Source of the DNA: Geopseudomonas sagittaria
GTDB taxonomy: Bacteria > Pseudomonadota > Gammaproteobacteria > Pseudomonadales > Pseudomonadaceae
DNA length: 64,000 nucleotides
Direction: 5' to 3'
NCBI RefSeq assembly: GCF_900115715.1
Contig: NZ_FOXM01000004.1
Location: 62,001-126,000 of the forward strand
The notes beneath the pieces were generated by a model. It saw nothing but the letters and a program-made list of their open reading frames with translations, was not told where the DNA came from and ran no database searches. The translations under genes and the position numbers were made by a program. Below are positions 10,472 to 23,161 of the stretch, piece after piece (position 1 is the stretch's first letter; each line of letters opens with the position of its first letter).

Positions 10472-10954
10472 ATGGCTAAACAGAAAAAACATCCCGCCGG
10501 AACCATCGCGCTGAACAAGAAGGCGCTGCACGATTACTACATCGAGCAGCGTCTCGAGGCCGGCATCGCCCTGGCCGGCTGGGAAATCAAGAGTCTGCGC
10601 TCTGGCAAGGGCCAGCTCACCGACAGCTACGTGCTGCTCAAGGATGGCGAGGCCTGGCTGCTCGGCAGCCACATCACCCCGCTGAACGCCGCCAGCACCC
10701 ACGTCATCGCCGACCCGACGCGCACGCGCAAGCTGCTGCTGCACGCCAAAGAGCTGGACAAGCTGCACAGCGCGGTCCAGCAGAAGGGCTTCGCCTGCGT
10801 GGCCCTGGCCCTGTACTGGAAGAAGCACCTGGTCAAGTGCGAGATCGCCCTGGGCAAGGGCAAGAAGGAATACGACAAGCGCGCCGTGGAGAAGGAGCGC
10901 GACTCCAACCGCGAGATCCAGCGCGCCGTGCGCAGCAAGGGCAAGGACGAGTAA
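10472..10954 (+). CDS. smpB: SsrA-binding protein SmpB
   Basis: SmpB binds tmRNA and brings it to stalled ribosomes for trans-translation. The 160-residue product has the usual [20 protein letters not shown] opening, the [18 protein letters not shown]-binding segment, and the basic C-terminal tail ([20 protein letters not shown]) that enters the decoding centre. The ATG at 10472 is the family start; a longer open frame upstream is non-conserved. No Shine-Dalgarno sequence precedes it and TATAAT lies nine bases upstream. ssrA is not in the window. Confidence 0.97.
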   Translation: MAKQKKHPAGTIALNKKALHDYYIEQRLEAGIALAGWEIKSLRSGKGQLTDSYVLLKDGEAWLLGSHITPLNAASTHVIADPTRTRKLLLHAKELDKLHSAVQQKGFACVALALYWKKHLVKCEIALGKGKKEYDKRAVEKERDSNREIQRAVRSKGKDE

Positions 10955-11010
10955 GGCGCTTCGCCCACCCGCCCAGCGCGGCGCCCGCTCCCGGCGCCGC
11001 CCGCTTCCGC

Positions 11011-11787
11011 CTACCCCTCCTGCACGCTCTGCCGCCGCCGTGAACGCGCCTCGCGGCGCACCTCCTGCTGCACCTCGGACAACACCTCCTGCACGTAGTG
11101 AATGTGCCGGTTGGAAATCGCCCGCGCCTCCTCGGCCCGCCCCGCGACGATCGCCTCGAACAGCTCCTGATGCTGGCGCATCAGCATGTCGCGGGTTTCC
11201 GTACGCTGCGCGTACATGCCGCCGATATTGGTCACCACGTTGCGCTTGAGCAGGTCGAACAACCCCTTGATGGTGTGCAGCAGCACCGCGTTGTGGCTGG
11301 CCTCGGCAATCGCCAGATGGAAGCGCGCATCGGCCAGCCCCTCCTCGGCGCCGCCGCCCGGCACCGACGCCGCATAGCAGCGCTGCAGCTCCTCGAACGC
11401 CTCGCGCAGGCGCGTGTGATCGACCGGCGTGGCACGCTGCGCGGCATAGAAGGCACAGGCGCCTTCCAGGGTATGGCGGAACTCGAGCAGGTCGCGCTGC
11501 GCCTCGACGCTGTTTTCCAGCAGGTGCAGCAGCGGATCGCTGAAGGTCGAGCCCAGCGTCTCGGCGACGAAGGTGCCGCCGCCCTGGCGGCTGACCAGCA
11601 GGCCACGCGCCGCCAGCTTCTGGATCGCCTCGCGCAGCGAGGGGCGCGACACGCCGAACTGCTCGGCCAGCACGCGCTCGGCCGGCAGACGCTCGCCGGC
11701 CTTGAGCGAGCCCTCGAGGATCATCGCCTCGAGGCGCTCGACGATGTCATCCGACAGACGGCGCTGTCGCACCGGACCGAATCCCAT
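11011..11787 (-). CDS. lldR: FadR-type GntR regulator of lactate genes, LldR
   Basis: A cytoplasmic GntR-family repressor expected to release its operator when lactate binds. The N-terminal winged helix (about residues 5-75) contains ERLPAERVLAEQFGVSRPSL and the wing RQGGGTFV; the C-terminal FCD ligand domain (about 100-235) has metal-site histidines in FHLAIAEASHN and RQHQELFEAI. The start at 11787 has GGAG nine bases upstream and gives 258 residues; an ATG at 11814 would add nine. It is divergent from lldP, with a palindrome of the LldR/FadR type between them. Confidence 0.9.
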   Translation of the reverse strand: MGFGPVRQRRLSDDIVERLEAMILEGSLKAGERLPAERVLAEQFGVSRPSLREAIQKLAARGLLVSRQGGGTFVAETLGSTFSDPLLHLLENSVEAQRDLLEFRHTLEGACAFYAAQRATPVDHTRLREAFEELQRCYAASVPGGGAEEGLADARFHLAIAEASHNAVLLHTIKGLFDLLKRNVVTNIGGMYAQRTETRDMLMRQHQELFEAIVAGRAEEARAISNRHIHYVQEVLSEVQQEVRREARSRRRQSVQEG

Positions 11788-11910
11788 TGCTCGTTTCTCC
11801 ACTGGTTTGACCACTGCAGCCCTTGCCCGGGCGCGTGACCGGCAAGACTAACGCCGCGACCAAGAAGCTTACAGCGCGGCACCTCCCGACCAAAGTCGTA
11901 GGAGCATGGA

Positions 11911-11939
11911 TTGACAGCTCCACGGCCGACTTTTACCCT
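11911..11939 (+). promoter_or_regulatory. Promoter of the lldP-lldD-dld operon
   Basis: TTGACA (11911-11916), 17 bases, TACCCT (11934-11939). The expected start near 11946 is ten bases upstream of the operator palindrome. The 310-base lldR-lldP gap (11788-12097) otherwise shows only a ribosome-binding site (GAGGT) before lldP. Confidence 0.65.
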
Positions 11940-11956
11940 GACCGGCGCCGATTGTA

Positions 11957-11973
11957 AATTGGTATTACCAATT
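11957..11973. promoter_or_regulatory. LldR operator palindrome
   Basis: AATTGGTATTACCAATT is a perfect 8-bp inverted repeat around one central base. It contains the TGGTNNNACCA core typical of the FadR/PdhR/LldR group and lies just downstream of the predicted lldP transcription start, where a bound repressor would block elongation. Confidence 0.85.
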
Positions 11974-12097
11974 AACACCAACAAATCCAATAACCGGCCG
12001 ACGAGGTCCTGCCATGCCCGCTCCGCTTAGCTGCCACACCTGCCACCCCCCTCTTGCCTGCTCGCGCGTCGCGCGCCACTGATCCGAGGTCATCGTC

Positions 12098-13792
12098 ATG
12101 CAACCCGGCATTCTCGCGCTACTCGCGTTTTCCCCGATCCTGCTCGCCGCCATCCTGCTGGTCGGCCTGCGCTGGCCCGCCAGGCGCGCCATGCCCCTGG
12201 TCTACCTGCTCACCGCCGGCATCGGCCTGTACGTCTGGGAGATGAGCCTCAATCGTATCCTCGCCTCCACCCTGCAGGGCCTGATCATCACCCTCGGCGT
12301 GCTGTGGATCATCTTCGGCGCCATCCTGCTGCTCAACACTCTCAAGCACTCCGGCGGCATCACCGCGATCCGCGCCGGCTTCGCCGTGATCAGTCCCGAC
12401 CGGCGCATCCAGGCGATCATCATCGCCTGGCTGTTCGGCTGCTTCATCGAGGGCGCCTCCGGCTTCGGCACCCCGGCCGCCATCGCCGCCCCGCTGCTGG
12501 TCGCCATCGGCTTCCCGGCGCTGGCCGCGGTGATGCTCGGCATGATGGTGCAGAGCACCCCGGTATCCTTCGGCGCGGTCGGCACGCCGATCATCATCGG
12601 CGTCAACAGCGGCCTGGACACCGCCAGCCTCGGCGCCCGCCTGGTCGAGCAGGGTTCCAACTGGGAAGTCTTCCTGCAGCTGATCACCAGCAACGTGGCG
12701 ATCATCCACGCCATCGTCGGCACCGTGATGCCGCTGTTCATGGTGTTGATGCTGACGCGCTTCTTCGGCAAGGAGAAAAGCTGGAAGGCCGGCTTCGAGG
12801 TGCTGCCGTTCGCGCTGTTCGCCGGCCTGGCCTTCACCCTGCCCTACGCCGCCACCGGCGTGTTCCTCGGCCCCGAGTTCCCCTCGCTGGCCGGCGGACT
12901 GATTGGTCTGGCCATTGTCACCACCGCCGCCCGCTTCGGCTTCCTGATGCCCAAGAACACCTGGGACTTCGCCGATGCCAAGGACTGGCCGAGCGAGTGG
13001 CTGGGCAGCGTGGAAATGAAGCTCGACCAGCTGACCGCCAAGCCGATGGGCACCCTGCGCGCCTGGCTGCCCTACGTGCTGGTCGGCCTGCTGCTGGTGA
13101 TCAGCCGGGTGTTCCCGGAAGTCAGCACCGCGCTGAAATCGGTGGTGCTGGTGTTCCCCGACCTGCTCGGCGAGACCGGCATCAAGGCCGACTTCATGCC
13201 GCTGTACCTGCCGGGCGGCATCCTGGTCGCCGTGGTTATCGCCACCTTCTTCCTGCACGGCATGAAGCTGCGTGATCTGGGCACCGCGGTCGGCGAGTCG
13301 AGCAAGGTGCTGCTCGGCGCCGGCTTCGTGCTGCTGTTCACCGTGCCGATGGTGCGCATCCTGATCAACTCCGGGGTCAATACCAGCGACCTGCCGAGCA
13401 TGCCGATCGCCATGGCGCAGTGGGTGGCCGACAGCGTCGGCAGCATCTACCCACTGCTGGCGCCCAGCGTCGGCGCCCTCGGCGCCTTCATCGCCGGCTC
13501 CAACACGGTCAGCAACATGATGCTCAGCCAGTTCCAGTTCGGCGTGGCCGAGAGCCTGGGCATCTCCGGTGCGCTGATCGTCGCCGTGCAGGCCATCGGC
13601 GCCGCCGCCGGTAACATGGTGGCGATCCACAACGTGGTGGCCGCCTCCGCCACCGTCGGTCTGCTCGGCCGCGAGGGCACCACCCTGCGCAAGACCGTGT
13701 GGCCGACCTTCTACTACATCCTGTTCACCGGCCTGATCGCCCTGTTCGCGATCCACGTCCTCGGCGTCAGCGACCCGCTGGTAGCCGGTTAA
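12098..13792 (+). CDS. lldP: L-lactate permease
   Basis: LldP is a proton-coupled importer of lactate (and glycolate) in the inner membrane. The 564-residue protein is nearly all hydrophobic helices, about 12-14 segments, and carries the LctP-family features [20 protein letters not shown] near residue 120 and [13 protein letters not shown] near 470. It is the first gene of the lactate operon. A 13-bp hairpin separates it from lldD 67 bases later. GAGGT upstream supports this start. Confidence 0.97.
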   Translation: MQPGILALLAFSPILLAAILLVGLRWPARRAMPLVYLLTAGIGLYVWEMSLNRILASTLQGLIITLGVLWIIFGAILLLNTLKHSGGITAIRAGFAVISPDRRIQAIIIAWLFGCFIEGASGFGTPAAIAAPLLVAIGFPALAAVMLGMMVQSTPVSFGAVGTPIIIGVNSGLDTASLGARLVEQGSNWEVFLQLITSNVAIIHAIVGTVMPLFMVLMLTRFFGKEKSWKAGFEVLPFALFAGLAFTLPYAATGVFLGPEFPSLAGGLIGLAIVTTAARFGFLMPKNTWDFADAKDWPSEWLGSVEMKLDQLTAKPMGTLRAWLPYVLVGLLLVISRVFPEVSTALKSVVLVFPDLLGETGIKADFMPLYLPGGILVAVVIATFFLHGMKLRDLGTAVGESSKVLLGAGFVLLFTVPMVRILINSGVNTSDLPSMPIAMAQWVADSVGSIYPLLAPSVGALGAFIAGSNTVSNMMLSQFQFGVAESLGISGALIVAVQAIGAAAGNMVAIHNVVAASATVGLLGREGTTLRKTVWPTFYYILFTGLIALFAIHVLGVSDPLVAG

Positions 13793-13802
13793 GTCAAAGC
13801 CC

Positions 13803-13833
13803 GACCTCGCCCCGGCCCGCCCGGGGCGAGGTC
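13803..13833 (+). repeat. Stable hairpin between lldP and lldD
   Basis: Perfect 13-bp arms (13803-13815 GACCTCGCCCCGG, 13821-13833 its complement) with a 5-base loop and no T-run. The position inside the operon suggests mRNA processing or stabilisation, so that lldP and lldD messages can differ in abundance; this is inference. Confidence 0.75.
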
Positions 13834-13859
13834 CTCGCGAACCCATCGGGAGCCGTCGC

Positions 13860-15005
13860 ATGATCATCTCCGCCTCTACCGACTACCGCGCCGCCGCCCA
13901 GCGCCGCCTGCCGCCCTTCCTGTTCCACTACATCGACGGCGGCGCCTATGCCGAACACACCCTCAAGCGCAACGTCGCGGACCTGGCCGACATCGCCCTG
14001 CGCCAGCGGGTGCTGCGCGACATGTCCGAGCTGAATCTCGGCACCGAGCTGTTCGGCGAGCAGTTAGCCCTGCCGGTGGCGCTGGCCCCGGTCGGCCTGA
14101 CCGGCATGTACGCGCGGCGCGGCGAGGTGCAGGCCGCCCGGGCGGCAGCCGCCAAGGGCATTCCCTTCACCCTCTCCACCGTGTCGGTCTGCCCGATCGA
14201 GGAAGTCGCACCAGCCATCGACCGGCCGATGTGGTTCCAGCTCTACGTGCTCAAGGACCGCGGCTTCATGAAGAACGCCCTGGAGCGCGCCAAGGCCGCC
14301 GGGGTCACCACCCTGGTGTTCACCGTCGACATGCCGGTGCCCGGCGCCCGCTACCGCGATGCCCACTCCGGGATGAGCGGCCCCAATGCCGCGATGCGCC
14401 GCTACCTGCAGGCGGTCACCCACCCGCGCTGGGCGCTGGATGTCGGCCTGCTCGGCAAGCCCCATGACCTGGGCAACATCTCCACCTACCGCGGCAACCC
14501 CACCGGTCTCGAGGACTACATCGGCTGGCTGGGCAACAACTTCGACCCGTCGATCTCCTGGAAGGACCTGCAGTGGATCCGCGACTTCTGGGACGGCCCG
14601 ATGGTGATCAAGGGCATCCTCGATCCGGATGACGCCCGCGACGCGGTGAAATTCGGCGCCGACGGCATCGTCGTCTCCAACCACGGCGGCCGCCAGCTCG
14701 ACGGCGTGCTGTCCAGCGCCCGCGCCCTGCCGGCGATCGCCGACGCGGTGAAGGGCGAACTGAAGATCCTCGTCGACTCCGGCATCCGCACCGGCCTCGA
14801 CGTGGTGCGCATGCTCGCCCTCGGCGCCGACGCGGTGATGCTCGGCCGCGCCTTCGTCTACGCCCTGGCCGCCGACGGCGAGGCCGGGGTGAGCAACCTG
14901 CTGGAGCTGATCGAGAAGGAAATGCGCGTGGCCATGACCCTGACCGGCGCCAAATCGATCGCCGAGATCAGCCGCGACTCGCTGGTCCGCGAACTGGGCG
15001 CCTGA
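13860..15005 (+). CDS. lldD: L-lactate dehydrogenase (FMN, quinone-linked)
   Basis: LldD oxidises L-lactate to pyruvate and passes electrons to the membrane quinone pool. The 381-residue protein is an FMN-dependent alpha-hydroxyacid oxidase TIM barrel. The catalytic base His275 and substrate-binding Arg278 lie in [10 protein letters not shown]; other conserved parts are [11 protein letters not shown] (22-32), [14 protein letters not shown] (about 154-167) and the phosphate-binding [19 protein letters not shown]. Its position between the permease and the D-lactate enzyme lets one operon use both lactate isomers. Confidence 0.98.
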   Translation: MIISASTDYRAAAQRRLPPFLFHYIDGGAYAEHTLKRNVADLADIALRQRVLRDMSELNLGTELFGEQLALPVALAPVGLTGMYARRGEVQAARAAAAKGIPFTLSTVSVCPIEEVAPAIDRPMWFQLYVLKDRGFMKNALERAKAAGVTTLVFTVDMPVPGARYRDAHSGMSGPNAAMRRYLQAVTHPRWALDVGLLGKPHDLGNISTYRGNPTGLEDYIGWLGNNFDPSISWKDLQWIRDFWDGPMVIKGILDPDDARDAVKFGADGIVVSNHGGRQLDGVLSSARALPAIADAVKGELKILVDSGIRTGLDVVRMLALGADAVMLGRAFVYALAADGEAGVSNLLELIEKEMRVAMTLTGAKSIAEISRDSLVRELGA

Positions 15006-15073
15006 CGCCACAGCCACCACTGCAGGAGCCAGCCAGCGGGCTCCCGCAAGAACCGTGATTGCCGGAGTTGCCC

Positions 15074-17884
<2,811 letters not shown>

Positions 17885-17955
17885 GCAAGCTGCATGCCAG
17901 CCAGCAACGAGGCGCCGCCGCGTTGCCCCCATCAAGGTCGTGCTACGGCACATTC

Positions 17956-17981
17956 GACCCCGCCTCGGCGGGGTCTTTTTT
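17956..17981 (+). terminator. Terminator of the lactate operon
   Basis: Stem GACCCCGCC/GGCGGGGTC (17956-17964 and 17967-17975) with a 2-base gap in the loop, followed by six T. It ends the lldP-lldD-dld transcript 71 bases after dld. It lies in the 323-base dld-nuoA gap, which also holds the nuo promoter and inverted repeat. Confidence 0.93.
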
Positions 17982-18072
17982 GTCCACAGGAAACCGCAAA
18001 CCCGCGACCTCAAGCGGTTTCCGGGCTGCGGGATTGTTCCCTGTGACGAAAAAGATAATCCCAACGGACAAA

Positions 18073-18101
18073 TTTACTTACGCAGCGCACAAGCATAGAA
18101 T
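18073..18101 (+). promoter_or_regulatory. Candidate nuo operon promoter
   Basis: TTTACT (18073-18078), 17 bases, TAGAAT (18096-18101). Predicted transcription start is about 18108, inside the left arm of the inverted repeat at 18101-18139, leaving a leader of about 100 bases before nuoA. Confidence 0.6.
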
Positions 18102-18139
18102 TGCGTCACTTTGTTTCAGGCCGCGACAAAGTGACGCAA
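18101..18139. promoter_or_regulatory. 14-bp perfect inverted repeat at the nuo transcription start
   Basis: Arms TTGCGTCACTTTGT (18101-18114) and ACAAAGTGACGCAA (18126-18139) are exact complements around 11 bases. The repeat overlaps the predicted -10 and +1. It could be an operator for an unidentified dimeric regulator or a stem-loop at the 5' end of nuo mRNA. It does not match ANR/FNR (TTGAT-N4-ATCAA) or Fur sites. Confidence 0.8.
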
Positions 18140-18207
18140 CTACAGGGCGTCACCCCCGAACAACAGCAGCCTGAACACGCACCTCCCGCTTTCGGAGAGT
18201 TTCCGGC

Positions 18208-18621
18208 ATGACCGAATCAAGCGCCCTGCTTGCCCACAACTGGAGTTTCGCCGTCTTCCTGCTCGGCGTCTTCGGTCTGATCGCCTTCATGCTCGGCGTC
18301 TCCAGCCTGCTCGGCAGCCGCGCCTGGGGGCGCAGCAAGAACGAGCCGTTCGAGGCCGGCGTGGTGCCCACCGGCAGCGCGCGCCTGCGCCTCTCCGCCA
18401 AGTTCTATCTGGTCGCGATGCTCTTCGTGATCTTCGACGTCGAAGCCCTGTTTCTCTTTGCCTGGGCCGTCTCGGTGCGCGAAAGCGGCTGGGCGGGCCT
18501 CATCGAAGCTACCGTATTCATAGCAATTCTGTTGGCGGGTCTTGTCTACCTTTGGCGTATCGGCGCGCTCGACTGGGCGCCCGAAGCACGCCGCAAGCGG
18601 CAGGCGAAGCTGAAACAATGA
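18208..18621 (+). CDS. nuoA: NADH-quinone oxidoreductase subunit A
   Basis: A small inner-membrane subunit (137 residues) of complex I, at the junction of the peripheral and membrane arms. Three membrane helices are visible (about 12-36, 66-90 and 97-118). The family signature [36 protein letters not shown] (in part: [19 protein letters not shown]) is intact, including the conserved glutamates. It opens the 13-gene operon; nuoB begins ten bases after its stop. Confidence 0.98.
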   Translation: MTESSALLAHNWSFAVFLLGVFGLIAFMLGVSSLLGSRAWGRSKNEPFEAGVVPTGSARLRLSAKFYLVAMLFVIFDVEALFLFAWAVSVRESGWAGLIEATVFIAILLAGLVYLWRIGALDWAPEARRKRQAKLKQ

Positions 18622-18631
18622 GGCTTTGGCA

Positions 18632-19309
18632 ATGCGATATGAACTTACCCGGATCGATCCGGATGCGGTCAATGACCAGTATCCGATCGGCCAGCGGGAG
18701 ACCGTTTCCGATCCCCTGCTAGCGGACGAGATCCACAAGAACATCTTCATGGGCAAGCTGGAGGACGTCCTGCACAAGGCCGTCAACTGGGGGCGCAAGA
18801 ACTCCCTGTGGCCGTACAACTTCGGCCTGTCCTGCTGCTACGTGGAGATGACCACCGCGTTCACCGCGCCCCATGACATCGCCCGCTTCGGCGCCGAGGT
18901 GATCCGCGCCTCGCCGCGTCAGGCCGACTTCATGGTGGTGGCCGGCACCTGCTTCGTGAAGATGGCGCCGGTCATCCAGCGTCTCTACGAGCAGATGCTG
19001 GAGCCCAAGTGGGTGATTTCCATGGGTGCATGCGCCAACTCCGGCGGCATGTACGACATCTACTCGGTCGTCCAGGGGGTGGACAAGTTCCTTCCCGTCG
19101 ACGTCTACGTTCCCGGCTGCCCGCCCCGTCCCGAGGCGTTCCTGCAGGCATTGATGCTGCTGCAGGACTCCATCGGCGAGGAGCGGCGTCCGTTGTCCTG
19201 GGTGGTTGGCGACCAGGGCGTCTATCGCCCCGACATGCCGGCACAGCGCGACGTACGCCGTGAACAGCGCATCCAGGTGACCAACCTGCGCAGCCCCGAC
19301 GAAGTGTGA
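18632..19309 (+). CDS. nuoB: NADH-quinone oxidoreductase subunit B
   Basis: A peripheral-arm subunit of complex I holding the terminal [4Fe-4S] cluster N2 that reduces quinone. Cluster cysteines are in [17 protein letters not shown] and [13 protein letters not shown] at 18632 is chosen over an upstream TTG at 18626: it follows a GAGG and gives the expected [13 protein letters not shown] start and 225 residues. Confidence 0.98.
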   Translation: MRYELTRIDPDAVNDQYPIGQRETVSDPLLADEIHKNIFMGKLEDVLHKAVNWGRKNSLWPYNFGLSCCYVEMTTAFTAPHDIARFGAEVIRASPRQADFMVVAGTCFVKMAPVIQRLYEQMLEPKWVISMGACANSGGMYDIYSVVQGVDKFLPVDVYVPGCPPRPEAFLQALMLLQDSIGEERRPLSWVVGDQGVYRPDMPAQRDVRREQRIQVTNLRSPDEV

Positions 19310-19363
19310 GCCCCTGCCCGCCACACGCGGGCGCGCCCATCCGTTGACCGAGCGATCGAGACC

Positions 19364-21145
19364 ATGACTGCAGACACCGCTCTGGCCATCCCGCCGTACC
19401 AGGCCGATGACCAGGATATCGTCGTTGAACTCCAGGCGCGCTTTGGCGCCGACACCTTCACCCTCCAGCCCACCCGTACCGGCATGCCGGTGCTGTGGGT
19501 GCCGCGCGCGCGCCTGATCGAAGTGCTGAGCTTCCTGCGCCAGGTCAGCAAGCCCTACGTGATGCTCTACGACCTGCACGGCGTCGACGAGCGCCTGCGC
19601 ACCCAGCGCCGCGGCCTGCCGGCCGCCGACTTCAGCGTGTTCTACCACCTGCTGTCGATCGAGCGGAACAGCGACGTGATGATCAAGGTCGCCCTGCGCG
19701 AAGGCGATCTCAACGTGCCGACCGCCACCGCCATCTGGCCCAACGCCAACTGGTACGAGCGCGAGGTCTGGGATCTCTACGGCATCACCTTCAGCGGCCA
19801 CCCGCACCTGAGCCGCCTGCTGATGCCGTCGACCTGGCAGGGCCACCCGCTGCGCAAGGACTATCCGGCGCGCGCCACTGAGTTCGACCCGTTCAGCCTG
19901 TCCGCCGCCAAGCAGGACCTGGAACAGGAAGCCCTGCGCTTCAAGCCCGAGGACTGGGGCATGAAGCGCGGCGGCGCGCACGAGGACTACATGTTCCTCA
20001 ACCTCGGCCCCAACCACCCGTCCGCGCACGGCGCCTTCCGCATCATCCTGCAGCTGGACGGCGAGGAGATCGTCGACTGTGTGCCGGAGATCGGCTATCA
20101 CCACCGCGGCGCCGAGAAGATGGCCGAGCGGCAGAGCTGGCACAGCTTCATCCCCTACACCGACCGCATCGACTACCTCGGCGGGGTGATGAACAACCTG
20201 CCCTACGTGCTGGCGGTCGAGAAGCTGGCCGGCATCACCGTTCCCGACCGCGTCGACTTCATCCGCGTGATGCTCGCCGAGTTCTTCCGCATCACCAGCC
20301 ACCTGCTGTTCCTCGGCACCTACATCCAGGACGTTGGCGCCATGACGCCGGTGTTCTTCACCTTCACCGACCGCCAGCGCGCCTACCAGGTGATCGAGGC
20401 GATCACCGGCTTCCGCCTGCACCCGGCCTGGTACCGCATCGGCGGCGTCGCCCACGACCTGCCGCGCGGCTGGGACCGCCTGGTCAAGGAATTCGTCGAC
20501 TGGCTGCCCAAGCGCCTCGACGAGTACGAGAAGGCCGCGCTGAAGAACAGCATCCTGATCGGCCGCACCAAGGGCGTCGCCCAGTACAACACCAAGGAAG
20601 CGCTGGAGTGGGGCGTCACCGGCGCCGGCCTGCGCGCCACCGGTCTCGACTTCGACCTGCGCAAGGCCCGGCCGTATTCGGGCTACCAGAACTTCGAGTT
20701 CGAGGTGCCGCTGGCGCACAGCGGCGACGCCTACGACCGCTGCCTGGTGCGCGTCGAGGAGATGCGCCAGAGCATCCGCATCATCGACCAGTGCCTGCGC
20801 AACATGCCGGAAGGCCCGTACAAGGCCGACCACCCGCTGACCACGCCGCCGCCCAAGGAGCGCACCCTGCAGCACATCGAGACCCTGATCACCCACTTCC
20901 TGCAGGTGTCCTGGGGCCCGGTGATGCCGGCCAACGAGAGCTTCCAGATGATCGAGGCGACCAAGGGCATCAACAGCTACTACCTGACCAGCGACGGCAG
21001 CACCATGAGCTACCGCACGCGGATCCGCACCCCCAGCTTCGCCCACCTGCAGCAGATCCCCGCGGTGATCCGCGGCAGCATGGTGCCGGACCTGATCGCC
21101 TATCTGGGCAGTATCGACTTCGTGATGGCTGACGTGGACCGCTGA
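19364..21145 (+). CDS. nuoC: NADH-quinone oxidoreductase fused subunit C/D
   Basis: A 593-residue fusion of the 30-kDa (NuoC, about 1-190) and 49-kDa (NuoD, about 215-593) subunits, the arrangement of E. coli and Pseudomonas. NuoC contains YERE(V)[12 protein letters not shown]; NuoD has [15 protein letters not shown] and QPHI-type quinone-chamber residues in [12 protein letters not shown], and ends ...[13 protein letters not shown]. With NuoB it forms the quinone-binding cavity. nuoE begins two bases after its stop. Confidence 0.98.
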   Translation: MTADTALAIPPYQADDQDIVVELQARFGADTFTLQPTRTGMPVLWVPRARLIEVLSFLRQVSKPYVMLYDLHGVDERLRTQRRGLPAADFSVFYHLLSIERNSDVMIKVALREGDLNVPTATAIWPNANWYEREVWDLYGITFSGHPHLSRLLMPSTWQGHPLRKDYPARATEFDPFSLSAAKQDLEQEALRFKPEDWGMKRGGAHEDYMFLNLGPNHPSAHGAFRIILQLDGEEIVDCVPEIGYHHRGAEKMAERQSWHSFIPYTDRIDYLGGVMNNLPYVLAVEKLAGITVPDRVDFIRVMLAEFFRITSHLLFLGTYIQDVGAMTPVFFTFTDRQRAYQVIEAITGFRLHPAWYRIGGVAHDLPRGWDRLVKEFVDWLPKRLDEYEKAALKNSILIGRTKGVAQYNTKEALEWGVTGAGLRATGLDFDLRKARPYSGYQNFEFEVPLAHSGDAYDRCLVRVEEMRQSIRIIDQCLRNMPEGPYKADHPLTTPPPKERTLQHIETLITHFLQVSWGPVMPANESFQMIEATKGINSYYLTSDGSTMSYRTRIRTPSFAHLQQIPAVIRGSMVPDLIAYLGSIDFVMADVDR

Positions 21146-21147
21146 CA

Positions 21148-21663
21148 ATGAACCAGGCCTCTATTTCTTCGCAAAACCTGATCCACACCGACCGTTTCGC
21201 CCTCAGCGAAACCGAACGCGCGGCCATCGAACATGAGATGCACCACTACGAGGACCCGCGCGCGGCGTCCATCGAGGCGCTGAAGATCGTCCAGAAGCAG
21301 CGCGGCTGGGTACCGGACGGCGCCATCCACGCGATTGCCGAGGTGCTGGGCATCCCGGCCAGCGACGTCGAGGGCGTGGCCACCTTCTACAGCCAGATCT
21401 TCCGCCAGCCGGTCGGTCGCCACATCATCCGCGTCTGCGACAGCATGACCTGCTTCATCGGCGGCCACGAAAGCGTATTGGGCGCCATCCAGCAGCAGCT
21501 GGGCATCGCCCCCGGGCAGACCACCGCCGACAACCGCTTCACCCTGCTGCCGGTGTGCTGCCTGGGCAACTGCGACAAGGCCCCGGCGCTGATGATCGAC
21601 GACGATACCTTCGGCAATGTCAGCGCCGCCTCCGTCGGCCAACTGCTGGAGACCTACGCATGA
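21148..21663 (+). CDS. nuoE: NADH-quinone oxidoreductase subunit E
   Basis: The 24-kDa thioredoxin-fold subunit of the NADH-oxidising module, with a [2Fe-2S] cluster (N1a) bound by Cys97, Cys102, Cys138 and Cys142 (CDSMTC and CLGNC). It has 171 residues. Its stop overlaps the nuoF start (ATGA at 21660-21663), so the two are coupled. Confidence 0.98.
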   Translation: MNQASISSQNLIHTDRFALSETERAAIEHEMHHYEDPRAASIEALKIVQKQRGWVPDGAIHAIAEVLGIPASDVEGVATFYSQIFRQPVGRHIIRVCDSMTCFIGGHESVLGAIQQQLGIAPGQTTADNRFTLLPVCCLGNCDKAPALMIDDDTFGNVSAASVGQLLETYA

Positions 21664-23012
21664 AGACGCTCACCTCCGTAGGTCCGGCCAACCGCATCGC
21701 CCGCACGCCGGAAACCCACCCGCTGACCTGGCGCCTGCGCGACGACGCCCAGCCGGTGTGGCTCGACGAGTACCAGCGCAAGGACGGCTACAGCGCCGCG
21801 CGCAAGGCGCTCAGGGAGATGGCCGAGGCCGACATCGTCAACCAGGTCAAGGAGTCCGGGCTCAAGGGCCGCGGCGGCGCCGGCTTCCCCACCGGGGTGA
21901 AGTGGAGCCTGATGCCGGCCGACGAGTCGCTGAAGACCCGCTACCTGCTGTGCAACGCGGACGAGATGGAGCCCAACACCTGGAAGGACCGCATGCTGAT
22001 GGAGCAGCAGCCGCACCTGCTGATCGAAGGCATGCTGATCAGCGCGCGCGCGCTCAAGGCCTATCGCGGCTACATCTTCCTGCGCGGCGAGTACGTCGAC
22101 GCCGCCGCCAATCTCAACCGCGCCATCAAGGAAGCCAAGGCCGCCGGCCTGCTCGGCAGGAATATCCTCGGCTCGGGCTTCGACTTCGAGCTGTTCGTGC
22201 ACACCGGCGCCGGGCGCTACATCTGCGGCGAGGAAACCGCGCTGATCAACTCGCTGGAAGGCCGCCGCGCCAACCCGCGCGCCAAGCCGCCGTTCCCCGC
22301 CGCGGTCGGCGTGTGGGGCAAGCCGACCTGCGTCAACAACGTCGAGTCGCTGTGCAACGTGCCGGCGATCATCGGCAACGGCGTCAAGTGGTACCACTCC
22401 CTGGCCAGGGCGGGCAGCTCGGATCACGGCACCAAGCTGATGGGCTTCTCCGGCAAGGTGAACAACCCCGGCCTGTGGGAACTGCCGTTCGGCATCAGCG
22501 CCGCCGAGCTGTTCGAGGACTACGCCGGCGGCATGCGCGATGGCTACCGGCTGAAGTGCTGGCAGCCCGGCGGCGCCGGCACCGGCTTCCTGCTCCCCGA
22601 GCACCTGTCGGCGCCGATGCACAGCGCCGGCATCGCCCACGTCGGCACCCGCATGGGCACCGGCCTGGCCCTGGCCATCGACCACACCGTCAACATGGTC
22701 TCGCTGCTGCGCAACATGGAAGAGTTCTTCGCCCGCGAATCCTGCGGCTGGTGCACGCCGTGCCGCGACGGCCTGCCGTGGAGCGTGAAGACCCTGCGCG
22801 CGCTGGAACGCGGCCAGGGCACCGCGGAGGACATCGGCATCCTGCTGGGGCTGGTCGACTTCCTCGGCCCTGGCAAGACCTTCTGCGCCCACGCACCGGG
22901 CGCGGTGGAGCCGCTGGGCAGCGCGATCAAGTACTTCCGCAGCGAGTTCGAGGCCGGCGTGGCGCCAGACAGTGCGCCGCGCAGCGACGCGGTACAGACG
23001 GCCGGCGCCTGA
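21660..23012 (+). CDS. nuoF: NADH-quinone oxidoreductase subunit F
   Basis: The 51-kDa NADH-binding subunit with FMN and the N3 [4Fe-4S] cluster. It has 450 residues. [13 protein letters not shown] binds NADH/FMN, the flavin site includes [13 protein letters not shown], and [12 protein letters not shown] plus a distal Cys in KTFCAHAPG bind the cluster. ATG at 21660 overlaps the nuoE stop by four bases. An exact 9-bp hairpin flanks its own stop codon. The following 149-base spacer before nuoG is unusually long for this operon. Confidence 0.98.
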   Translation: MKTLTSVGPANRIARTPETHPLTWRLRDDAQPVWLDEYQRKDGYSAARKALREMAEADIVNQVKESGLKGRGGAGFPTGVKWSLMPADESLKTRYLLCNADEMEPNTWKDRMLMEQQPHLLIEGMLISARALKAYRGYIFLRGEYVDAAANLNRAIKEAKAAGLLGRNILGSGFDFELFVHTGAGRYICGEETALINSLEGRRANPRAKPPFPAAVGVWGKPTCVNNVESLCNVPAIIGNGVKWYHSLARAGSSDHGTKLMGFSGKVNNPGLWELPFGISAAELFEDYAGGMRDGYRLKCWQPGGAGTGFLLPEHLSAPMHSAGIAHVGTRMGTGLALAIDHTVNMVSLLRNMEEFFARESCGWCTPCRDGLPWSVKTLRALERGQGTAEDIGILLGLVDFLGPGKTFCAHAPGAVEPLGSAIKYFRSEFEAGVAPDSAPRSDAVQTAGA

Positions 23013-23161
23013 GGCGCCGGCACCAGCGGATGCAAGCCGGCAGGCGGGACGTTGCGCACGGCGCATTCCCCCGCTCCCGGCGCGGCGCGCCCCGCAGGCG
23101 CGCGGCAGCAGAGAATTCCATTAGCCAGTCCGCGCGAGCGGGCAAAGAAGAAACCTGAACC

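Noticed and set aside
18626-18631. TTG start for nuoB
   Set aside because: It adds two non-conserved residues; ATG at 18632 has better spacing to GAGG and gives the family N terminus.
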